This document shows, piece by piece, positions 26,201 through 38,600 of a stretch of DNA of 64,000 nt (its first letter is position 1; each line of letters starts with the position of its first letter). Source of the stretch: Schistosoma haematobium (Eukaryota; Platyhelminthes; Trematoda; Strigeidida; Schistosomatidae); contig NC_067200.1 of NCBI RefSeq assembly GCF_000699445.3, positions 8,182,450 through 8,246,449 of the forward strand, read 5' to 3'. Below the pieces are notes generated by a model, which ran no database searches, was not told where the DNA came from, and saw only the letters and a program-made list of their open reading frames with translations. The translations under genes and the position numbers were made by a program.

Positions 26201-29200
26201 ATCAATTGGTAAAATCTGAGAACCATACAGTAAGTACTTCATTTGCAAAGTATCCATCAATTGTCTCAAACTTGACTGCTTCTTTTGCCAATGTCAATCA
26301 ATCGTCTTAGACTTCATTGTTCTTTCGTTTCCCCACCAATCATTTATTGTTCTCGTTCTCTTTCCTTTGAGGTTTTTAACCTTCTGCTATCAGGGATTTT
26401 CCTTTCGATTAATGATACATACTACTTAAATTTGTCGACATCAGTAGTACACACCACAATAGGAAGACTGTTTACTAACTGGAGAAATAAATTTGGTTAT
26501 TTTCATGTCTTATCAAATTTAAAAAGGCAAATTAATTTACAAAAACATTTATTTACATTAATTTCAGTGCTGCTTTAAATCATAATGCCAACTTAATTAA
26601 TCATGAAAATGGTAGTCTATATTATATGAATAATGTAGATAACTATCCATTTGTACCTATTAATCCAATAAGTATTAAACAAGCTTTAATAGCCAGTGCA
26701 AATCAACTAGATTCAGTACGTGTATTTGGTACCAATTCAATAAAATGGTTACAAGAGACTGATCAAAGTAGTATGTTTGAACAAGGCGCTGGTTTGGTAA
26801 ATCTTCAGTCGGCCCTAGAGGTAGGTAATAATCAGCTTGTGCATACTGAATTAATTGAAGTTTCCCAATAAAACAACAGTAATAGTGATCATTCTTTGGT
26901 TATTTTTTTCATGTTTTCGATACCTTCTTACGCGTTGAAAAGGTTTGCGGTTAACTAAATTCAATAGCTCAATGGATAATTCTTTAGGTGTTTTAACCGA
27001 AAAGTCCTGGATTCTGGTTCCGATGTGAATACTAACACTAAAATATAGGTGCATCCAACTAATGAATCTGAAAAAGGATGGAAAGTGCAACATGAATTTC
27101 ATTGTTGCATACATATCAAGTATATTCTGTTTACATCTTTGTAGATTTTTGGTCGAAAATGCTGCAATAAGTACAGTGATAATTTGTATCATTCTATTTT
27201 TCCGTACTCATTGATAATGCATTTCATATTAAACAGTCCTGTTATTCTGAAAATGAAAACATTCTTTAATCTGTTATTAAAAAAGTATTGATATGGTACG
27301 ATTTATTATTAAGTAGTCGTTCGAATGAAATATCATGGATCGGTACGGTGGTCTTACCTTGCTTCCATGGTTCAACAGAAAAACTCCAGAGAATCTTAAA
27401 ACTACACAGAATTAAGGCATGTTGCAAAACAACTATCAGATAAACTATCGCCACTGCTCCATAATACACTACCGGAATTCATTATTACTAGCATGTTGAT
27501 TCCACTTGGTGTAAAACATCTTTTGGTGATAATAATGATCGAACAAGACCGATCTTTACAACCCATTGTATACCTGACTAACATAATGGAATATGACAGA
27601 TTGGCATAAACGCATCTGGATTTTACCATATGTAGATTGATTTCAATCTGTTGCACAGTCATCAGTATTCACATGATTATCAAGATAGATGAGAAATTGA
27701 CTTGCAAACTTCTTACATATTGTATTGTAGATTCATACTTTACATTCTCTATAGTGATGATTTCAATATAAAAATGTCTTTTTTAACTGAATTATTCAAG
27801 TATTACATCAATCAGCATTACCTGTTTTATCTTGATTATTTAGGTCGTCATACTAGAAAAATCTTATATGTTGCATGTTCAATTTATTGGTTGAGTAAAT
27901 ACTTTTTTGTTATATCACATTTTACAGATTGTACAGCGTATGAAACCTCAAGCAAGTCTAATGCCTAGTTATTTGGATTTAACTCAATGTCCATATATGT
28001 GGCCATATTGTTCTCAACCATTGTACTCTACCATGCAACCAATTATCATCAATGTAAGTTGTTTCTTTATCCGTCTTATACTTTAGTTTATATTAATTTC
28101 AATAGTTGAGATCATGAGCCAATTGAAGCTAGACCACCATGGAAAACCTTGAAGCACTGGACAGCCGTTCCGTCCTATTGTGGGACTCCTCAGCAGTGCG
28201 CATCCACGACCCTGCCTCCCTGGATTCGAACTCAGGACCCATCAGTATCGCGCCAGGCACCTAATTTGTTATATGTGCAAAAATAACGATATAATGGGAA
28301 ATTAAAATGTTTTTTTTTGCTTGTCACATTATACTACTGTTGTAGTCGACATAAGTAGCATAGACCGCATTACGATAGTAAGACAGACGACAAAGATTAT
28401 GCTATCTTTAGACTAGATACTCAATTGATATGATCTATTTATTTATTATAATTAATGACTTTATTCAATATTATACTTTTGGTACAGTATAGAATTCTCA
28501 GCACAGGGTATTTCAAGAAGTTTCTTTTACAAAAAAATAGAAAAAAAGCAGTGAACGAAACTGATTAACTGCGTACTTATCTGCATAACTTATATATATA
28601 AACTACCTGGAATCAAATGAGATGTCTTTTCAAAGAAGATTTAAATCTGTACAACCTTTTAATTAGAGAAATGTTTAATAATACAAGTTATTGACTAGGT
28701 CAACACTAACAACTTGTTCGTTACATAGTATATTTGGTAGATAAGGTATTGTAGAGCTTTTATATTTTTGCTAGCACAGATTCTAATGTGTTGACATCTC
28801 GTTCTACCAGGAGACATACAAGGAGAAAAATATGAATGAAGTGGATGGTTGGTATCTGATAACACCTGTCAGGAGTTTGCAAAACTTTCGGTGTCTGTCC
28901 ACACCTATATTATTAGATCAGATTAGATCTGTAGGTCAAAGGATCAAGGAGTTGTTCTCCAGGAAAACCACCTATTTTCGTCTATGCAACTGGGTAGCAT
29001 CACAGTGATGCTCACAATGAGCAATTATTATTTAGAAACATAAATAAATGAATTAAAATATGAGGGGAAACATAATTTGAAAAAAAATGAGTTCAGTAAA
29101 ATTGTCTGGCAGATATCTGTCTCAGATTACAGCCAATATGATTTCATGTAATATTTGTTCTTTATGTTGTTTTGTTTTTGTTCTGTGGAGTTTTCCTTAT

Positions 29201-32200
29201 CTTTGTATTATATATTCAATGCCTGTTATTATAAGGCGTGCTTTTAGAGATTGTTGAGGTATATTTTTTTATCCTCAAACCACTCATTTATCTAAGACAG
29301 TCATTGCAAACTGGGAAGTACTAGATAAGTGTTTTTCTCCTACATAAGATTTTTCAATAATATGTACTTATAATGCACCTTGGCGACCGAATACTGAATT
29401 TCAAGTTCTCACAGCAATACCCTAGTCATCAGACCACTGAGTTGATATCCACTGCTTTACATTTATAGCCTAGGTGTATTCACATTGATACTCAACCATC
29501 GCCCGACACTGTTAGTAAGTAACTTACTCGGTACTGACATAGTTGAACTCCACTGATCACGGTTTCTCATTAGAACTCCGAAAATCACCTCTGTAAACTA
29601 GTCAGCAGTGAGCATATAATGATTATTAATGTGAAGCGTTTGTGTAGGTTGTTCAATTTCATAGTTTTGATCATGGACTAGCGTTAGTTAGATAACCGCT
29701 GTGTTTGATTGTCTCTAGAGTCGTAAGTGCACAATTTTCCAATGTTTTCCAGCATCCAGTGATTGTTTAACTTGAATCGGTTCATTATATAAATTACACA
29801 TTTTGTTTAAATGTTATATGCCTTTTTTTTCTTGCTGAATTTTTCAGTAATCATAGTCCGATCATAAAATCTTCCATACTTTCTTAAATGTAAAAATTTA
29901 TGAGTTATTCACCCTAAATCACTAATGAATTTCCCACTTGGGCACCAGTTTTATGGCATAACAAGTAGCTATTCAAATTTCAGCTTAATTTGATTTTGTT
30001 TTCAGTACAAGAACTTCTATGTCATAATTTATTTCAGGATCAGGTACATCGAAGATAAAGAATTCACAGTTACTCACTGAAGACAATAATGAATGGTTGC
30101 GCAATATGGTGGATTGGTTGAAGTTCTATTAACACCGTTGGATGCTGGATAGGCGTTCGCGCGCGAGACGGAAGGTCCTAGGTTCGGGTCCCGCGTGGGG
30201 GATCGTGGACACGCACTGCTTAGGAGTCTCATACTAGGACGAAACGGCCGTCCAGTGCTACCAGGTTTTCCATGGTGGTCTAGCCTAAATTGTTGGTACA
30301 ATATTCTACATTATACCAACTTTTATAAGATAATGACGACTGTAACACTTAATTACTTATTGGCATCAAAGTATACTATGGGATCTGATGAAATTATTAC
30401 ATTTCCAAAACCTCAGTAACAATATATAAACTGAAGAGATGGAAAACAAAAGATTACCCAAAATAGTCTATTGTCATTGAATAAAGAAAATTCAGCGAAG
30501 AAAATTCCCTTTTCCACACAAGCTTTCACTTATGCTGCACATTCGTATTTATAGTTATATGGTAATTATATATGTGTAGAGTGATAGAAAAGATTACATC
30601 ATAAAGTGATTTGAGGCTCTAAATATCAAATGAGGTTGCGTAATAATCAGAGGATTAGAGAATAATAGAAGGACGAAAATAATTTACGGCTAATAATTAT
30701 GAAAGGCTATTGTCAGCTTGATAGACATGAAGAAATAATGCCTAACAAAAATTATTCAGAGAATTATTATCATAATTATTTCGAGCAACTTAGCAAGGAC
30801 GCATCTAATCGGTCTATGAGAATCGTCATCATCATGTATTCTTACCCATTCACAACTGCAATCGAGAACAGTTTTTCTAAACATTTTTGGGCAGAGATGG
30901 ATTCTGCCTAGCAGTGGGATGTAGGACGCGCGTTTCGTCTTATTTTGGACTCGTCAGATGGGTGTAGTTGTTCACTCTAAGACTCGAACTCAGTACTGTT
31001 CGCTTCAGACGCCATTGTGTTGTCTGTCCACTTAGCTACTGAGTTCAGATAGCCATTGGCTTATGTAATGAGCCAAATTTTAATTCCTTGACATTGGTCG
31101 CTTGAATCTTCGTATTACTGTTTACGATTACAAATGAGTCCCAGAGTGACCCATTTGGAATATCAAGGTAATTCTCACAGGATTCACAAATCCCAAAAGT
31201 GACTAATTATTTTGCAGTTATAAAAAATAAACAGTGAGAAGATTCAAAGAACCAACACATTTAACTTACAATTAATCCGAATTTCTATTGTTTAGTAAAT
31301 TATTAGCCCGATGGAATTTAGAAAGATGCTCAATTTTCGATTCACATTTAATCGTTGATTTACCTGGGCTGAATGTTCGTCACAGATATCTGTATATGGT
31401 GTCCTATAAATGTGTGAACTAATTACTAAACCTGTTTGTCTTGGATACTACGACCAATCACTTTGTACTTTAAACCTTACTAACATGCATCAGTCTAACG
31501 TCGATCGTCTATGTTTAACCACTGGTGGACTGTTGATGGATGTCGTGTCGTGATAATACGTGAACATATAAGCGATTAGCCGCTAAATGTCTTGATCATA
31601 TTTTGGTCATTTTTCCAGACGATCACCTTTCTGTACTCACAAAATTTAGGCTCATACTATTTCACGTTCCAAAATTTAGTAACAAAAGTATAGAGCTATC
31701 GGGCAGCTAAAATGATGAGCAGTAAAATTGACGACGGAACAAATGTATTGCCATTTGTGAGTAGCACGTTACACGTAATAGAATCAACATTTTATACGAA
31801 ACAAAGTTCGTATTTGTTAAACAGATTTGTTTTTTTCTTTGAATAAACTTTGTAAATCTTATATAGCTGATAATAGACACGGTTTATATATTCTTCCCCA
31901 TCTTTTTTTTTTAAACACTAAGATAACAATTTTAAATTCTATGGATGTTGTTGGTCGTATAGAGAAACCGCCTATTTATCATCCATACATTAATTATAAC
32001 GGACATCGTCTACATGTTGGCATTTCATATTCTCAATATCTTTGGCCATGGGTTGGATATTTAGCTGTTTATCTAAGTGTAACACCTGATTCTATTGACG
32101 ATATTATACCATCTTCACGTTTCTCTGGTGTTGCCGAAGGTTATATCAGTCTTGTTGTGGAATCTTATGATAATGTAGGTAATCGTTTATATGTTTGAAG

Positions 32201-35200
32201 TTTATAGTATTCATTTTGATTGTATATGACGTTGTTATGCACATAATGGTGATAATAATAACATTCATAACAAACGAAACATATGATCTGTGTTTTAATT
32301 CATGTTATTTTGTCACACACACACACACTCTCTCTGTGACTAACTCCTTATATTTTTTGCTTTGAAAATAATATGGGCTAAAATAGGTGTTATGTGGTTT
32401 GATAGTCAATTGCTTATCATTGAACTCAATAAATCAGTTATGTAGAGAATTGTTTTGCACCATTTTTAATCGAACTATCGTTCACGTATGTTGTTTAAAG
32501 TTGGAAGTAAGTGCTGTATGACATACTGACCTGAAAAAAATGTACTCAATATAGGACCTGAAATTGTCATGTTAAATCCTTGATGAATTTGTGATTGAAT
32601 AATGCTGTAGAATGTCAACATAGGATGAAACAGCCAACTAATACTTCCTGGTTACTAATAGTTTTCCACCTGTTGTAAATTTATGGTGAAAATCATCTTT
32701 GAAAGTGGTAATTTATTATTTCGTTATTATGATACTAAAATATACAATTTTGAACTTACTGTCTTTAACTTTTGCTTTTCTACACTTCCACAGATTCGAA
32801 ATCTATCATTAAGCACAAATTTACGATTACCAATTAAAGCTAACATTGTACCTATTCCACATCGATCGTAAGTTTTTTTATCTGATTGTTCAAATAACTG
32901 TATTCACAGGTAGTTTGCTAACTGAAATCTCTTTTCATCTTTAATGCCCTGAGTGTCACATATCACATTTAAATCATCTATTGTCTCCGGTACGTATCTT
33001 TCTCACGTCTAATTTACGTTCACGTGCGAAATCTAAGGTTTTCAAATCTGATTCACGGTTGTGATGTAAATGCATACAGTTGAGTACCATACATACTACG
33101 TCAAAATGACCGTCCAGTACTTTCAGGTTATTGATAATTGTGTAATTTAGATCGGTTCATGATCTTAATGAAAATCTTTTTTTCGTTTTATTTAGAAAAC
33201 GAATTCTCTTTGATCAATTTCATAGTATTCATTATCCATCTGGTTTTATTCCTCGAGATGATTTGACCCGATCAAAGGAACCATTAGATTGGTAAATATT
33301 TCAGGATTTTTTACTTTTTCTTGCGTCACTCATCTTACTTGCCTTATTGTTTTTTTTTATAAAAATTTTATTAGGTAGATTTTCATCTACACTGCGTTCA
33401 TATCAGTTAGTCAGTCATAATCAATCAATCAATCAATCAGTAACAACGTAGAACTTCGTATGTACGTACATCAGTTCGAGTTGCCATACCATATTAGCAC
33501 AGAGATACAGTTGTCGATTCAAATCCCATAGTGATAGAGGTAGTAAGAGTATAAGCAGTAATCGGAAAGATTAGGGTTTGGAGATGTTATTCAAAGAGTA
33601 TAATCCAGTGAAATAAAGTTGTGAAAAGAAAAAAAGACAAGGAGGAATCAGGAGATTAGAATTTAGGAGAACACAGAGAGTGGATGCACCTGCGCCATTG
33701 CAAACGATTTTGAGCTATGTCATTCAGGGTCTCTAACCATCGGTTGCTATCATCTTGCGGTCCCCAACCAGGTAGTCTACACCTACCAACATAACTCAGT
33801 CCACTTGTCAGTGACTTCATGGACTTGTGCCATGTCATAATCATTATAGAGCCTGGGAGAAATATGTGTTAATCCATGTTACAATATTAAATTTTCATTA
33901 CGTGTTTATTTGGAAAGGTTTCTAAATGATTATAACACCAATGGATAATGAAAAACGACAGTACACTGTAAGCATATTACAAAAAGATAGGATGAAATGG
34001 TTCATGTGTCCGTGTGTACAGTGTTAGATAAAGGATGAATCCTAAACCTGGTTGTTTCTATGCATTTTGAAGTAGATAAATAATTCTCCCTATCCTTATC
34101 TGTATCAGGACATTCATTTAATGAAGACATTCACTTTGCTTTCATCTCATTCAATCAATTATGATTATTTGTGTATTATTTATTCGGTGATTTGTACTTT
34201 TCATCATACACTTTTACGACTAGTAACATCTTCCATGACCTCTTTTGAGCTGTATACACTTGTTTCACTTTTTGAAATGTGGTTTTTTATGATAATTGTT
34301 CAATAAACATTGAATCCCTTAACATTTTTCTAGGTTAGGAGATCATATTCACACAAATTTTCTCGATTTATACACACATTTACGTAGAAAAAGTTATTTC
34401 ATTGAAGTATTAACTTCTACATTTGACTGTTTCAATGCGTCTAATTATGGTAAGTACTTGCAAATTATTCCTTTTTTTTCTGAATTATACACTGTACTGT
34501 ACGTTGGACTTAGTTCTTATGTATTAATGTTCAGGGAGATAGTCTTACCGATTGATAAGTAAACTGAGCTACTAGTATGTTTTGTGAGATTTGAGATTAA
34601 TCTTCAGCGAAAATGATAAAGTTATCAGAAATTAGTCGCAGACTTATTACTCAGTTCTCTATTATTTATGACTTTTGTTATGTACACATGTGATCATGCA
34701 GTCGATATGCATAATCCTGTGAATTTTTGAATTATCAGCGTAGGGTTGTGGAGATTGTTGAGTTTAGATCGACTTCATGAGTGGATCAATATCAAACCAC
34801 TTATAAAAACCTGAAAGCGCTAGACGGTGCACTGCTGAGGGGTCTCAAACTAGGTGGAAACGGTCGTCCAATGCTTCCAGGTTTTCAATGATAGTCTAAC
34901 ATTGATCCATTCATGATGTCAATCTAAATTTTTGAATTAGCATTGCGATTACAATCCAAGGATATAAATCTATCTATCAGAGTTACAAGGAAATGTTGTT
35001 ATTATTATTATTAGATGTTATGATTTTCGATTGTTATTCGCAATCATTAGTGTTATTAGCCAACAAGTCATCGATGTGATCATGATGAGTAAACGATATG
35101 TGGATTCCATCATTAAGTGATTCAATAAAATGGATGAAATAAAGTAGTTTTAAATTCATAACCGGGCCAAAATGAGAATATTTTAAAAATTTCTTTGACT

Positions 35201-35550
35201 TAATTCCATGTATTTCTTAAACAGATTATTTTTTTGAATATTTCCACATTTCGAGAAAGTTCGTCATTATATTCAGCAATGTCTTTTGTTCCTTCAGAGA
35301 TACATAATAGAACTGATCAACTCATTTTGGTTTTAGGTACATTCCTTATCATTGATCCAGAAGAAGAATTCTTTCCATATGAAGTAGAAAAATTATTTAT
35401 AGATGTTACAGAAAAGGGATTATCATTAATTGTTTTCGCTGATTGGTATAATACTAGTGTTATGCAAAGTTTACGATTTTATGATACTAACACTAGGTTA
35501 GTGAATTTATGTTAAACTTCATGTGTTTGTCATTGTTTCTCTCTATACTC

Positions 35551-35612
<62 letters not shown>

Positions 35613-38600
35613 GTCATCATCACTTATACTACGTATTGTGCACAAGATTTCACATTATATACAAATATTTTGTAGTTTCAAATCTTTTTTGTTAAAAAAG
35701 TAGCCAAACTGTCTAATCATGAAACTGATCTGATAGTCAATGTTATGATATGAACACGTGATCATTTGAAAAGTATGTGTTATGTGTAATCTTCAATGGG
35801 TTGTTGAAGCACATTGGTTGTAAAACTTGTAAAATATGTTTGTCTTTGATGACTTACACAACTGTTACTTACCTACTTAATGAATCAATGTCCGCTGTCC
35901 GGATACCATCAGCAACAGCCTACTGTGGAAGAGAATAAACCAGGTTCCAGTTGAGGAGGAAATTAGGAGAAGATGTTAGAATTGAACAGGACATACATCA
36001 ACGAAATCATCAAAGTGCAACACGAGGCAAGCGCTTACATAGACTCATGAAGGGAACATAAGTTTTAAAATTCATGATAAAATTAATACGAAATGGACTT
36101 TAGATAATCTGTTTAATAACAGTTTCTCTCTATCACCATAATATATTAGAAATTTAACAGATGTGGTAGTTTTAACAGATATAAAGATAAAGTTATGCAA
36201 TCGGCTAATTATACAAATCTGTTACGTAAATATATGAATTATGGTACATTCTGCCATTTCTGTTGCCAAATAACTATTGTGTATGCAAACGTTCTATTCA
36301 TTCCCTAGAAAAATGACTTCAATTCTTATGATCAGTTAAAGAATCACTTAGGCTCATTGGTATAGTAGACGTTCATGGTTTTATTATGTTACGTTTTGGC
36401 AAATTACTTTCTTAACACATGTCTCGATTCGTGAAGTTGTTTTCATTTTTCCCTGCTTTTGACTTGTTCTTACGTTTTTCTAGACGTCTATGGACTCCAG
36501 ACACTGGTGGATCTAACCTACCTGCATTGAATGAATTACTTCGACCATTTGAAATTGAATTCGGGTGAGAATTTTCTCATTCTGTTCATCTATCGTTGGA
36601 TCCTTCGTGATAATTATTTCTATTCTATTCTTATTAATTATTGATAAGTGAAAAATATTTAGTCTAACTGCACCGAATTGTAATCAGTCCAGATCTTAGT
36701 CTTCCATAATCAGCATAGAGCCTAGCACAAGTGTTTGTTGGTGTCGGATCGTCATGATCACCAAGAACAGTATGTTTATAGAAATTTTTTACAATTCTTT
36801 CGATTACATTCTTCAGTGACAGATGATGACATAAGATTTGTTTCTGAGTAAAAAGAAACGTTTCAGCCCTCAGCACAAGAGGTACAACTCAATGAGTAAG
36901 TACATCTGTGTTTGAAAACTTGACGAATAATAAGTATATAATGGTGAGATTATAATTTATGAACGATCTTTGTGCAAGACCAAAACGACCTTCGAATGTT
37001 CACCCACTTAGTAGGGTTAAATGAGGGTAGTAAATTAATGTGAAGAATTAGTATGATGTTAGGGTTAGGAATTAGATTTAATAGTTTCACGATCTGATGT
37101 CAGCCATAATGAAAATTAACTAAATGAGTGAATGGATTTCGCGCCCAAATCCAAGACCTACTCATTTTACTCAGATTGGTTCGGCCATAAATTATAGTCT
37201 CGCCGTACATAATTGACACAGATCAGAAACTTACTTACTTACTTACACCTGTTACTCCTCATGGAGCATAGGCCGCCGACCAGCATTCTCCAACGCACTC
37301 GGTCCTGAGCCTTCTTTTCTAGTTCTATCCAATGCTTGTTCATTTTTCTCATGTCTTTCTCCATTTCCCGGCGTAATGTGCTCTTTAATCTTCCTCTTTT
37401 CCTTTGATCTTGAGGATTCCATGTGAGGGCTTGTCTTGCGACGCAGTTGGGTGCTTTCCTCAATGTGTGTCCTATCCACTTCCAGCGCTTCTTCCTGATT
37501 TCTTCCTTCGCTGGGATCTGGTTTGTTAGATCAGAAACTAGCCAAATATATTTACGGAATACGTGTTCATGTAAATTACGAAAGCCGATAATCCTATATA
37601 CACTAATGATTGTGATTATTACAAAAAAATATTTCATACAAATTTCATCACTCTCATCCCCTTAAACTCTAGCTAGTATGTAATCCGCCCCTAACTTTCT
37701 TCCATCCATCCTCAACACCGGTTAGCATTGCACGTCGTGGTAATCGGAGTTCAGGCATACACAAAACGTGGCCAAACCATCTCAGTCGATAAAGATTCAC
37801 AACCTCATCAACTCATTTACCATCATTCCTTAATACCCTGCATCTAACCTCACTATTACTTACCCGGTGATCCCAGCATATGCGAGCAATATTTCTAAGG
37901 CATCTGTGGTCAAATACTAGTAGCTTATGAGTATCTTCTACTCTTAATGGCCATGTTTCGCAGCCGTAAAGTAAAACAGAACGAACTGCTGTGCAATATA
38001 CTTGTCCTTTTATTGATAGACGGATATCTCGCCTTCGCCACAGGTGACGTAAGTTGGCAAAAGCCAAACGAGCTTTTCAAATCCGTGCTGAGATTTCGTC
38101 CGATACCAACCCATTAGGGCTGACCAGACTTCCGAGATAAGTGAAATTGTCAACGCGTTCGACTACTTCACTCCCTATCCTTAGTTCAGGTATTGATGCA
38201 GACCAGTTCTGAAGCAACAACTTGCATTTAGAGGGAGAGAAGCGCATTCCAAACATTCTGGCATTGTTGCTTAGTGCTGCCAAAAGACTCTGCATTTTGT
38301 CAGCGTCTTCACCAAACAGGACTATGTCATCTGCGTATTCTAAGTCGATAAGTGGACCTCCTGGAGGGAGATCAATACCCGAGAACTCAGTAGACGACAA
38401 TGTTATTTCCATCAGTAGGTCTATGATGAAGTTAAACAAAAATGGAGAAAGTGGATAGCCTTGACGGACACCACTTGAGGTTGCAAAAGCAGATGACAGT
38501 TCGCCATAAGCTCTGACTCGACTAGTAGTGTTCGAGTAAAGTGCCTTCACAAGGTTTATGTACTTCTGAGGTACGCCTTTCAGTGACAGACACTGCCACA

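Noticed and set aside
35225..35336. Upstream extension of S1P exon 16 as an open frame.
   Set aside because: An acceptor at 35224 would join exon 15 in the wrong phase, and the extra residues have no counterpart in S1P. The acceptor at 35336 fits both.
36664..36876. 70-codon minus-strand ORF with [10 protein letters not shown].
   Set aside because: No recognised domain, and no start or neighbour supporting it; likely chance within intron 17.
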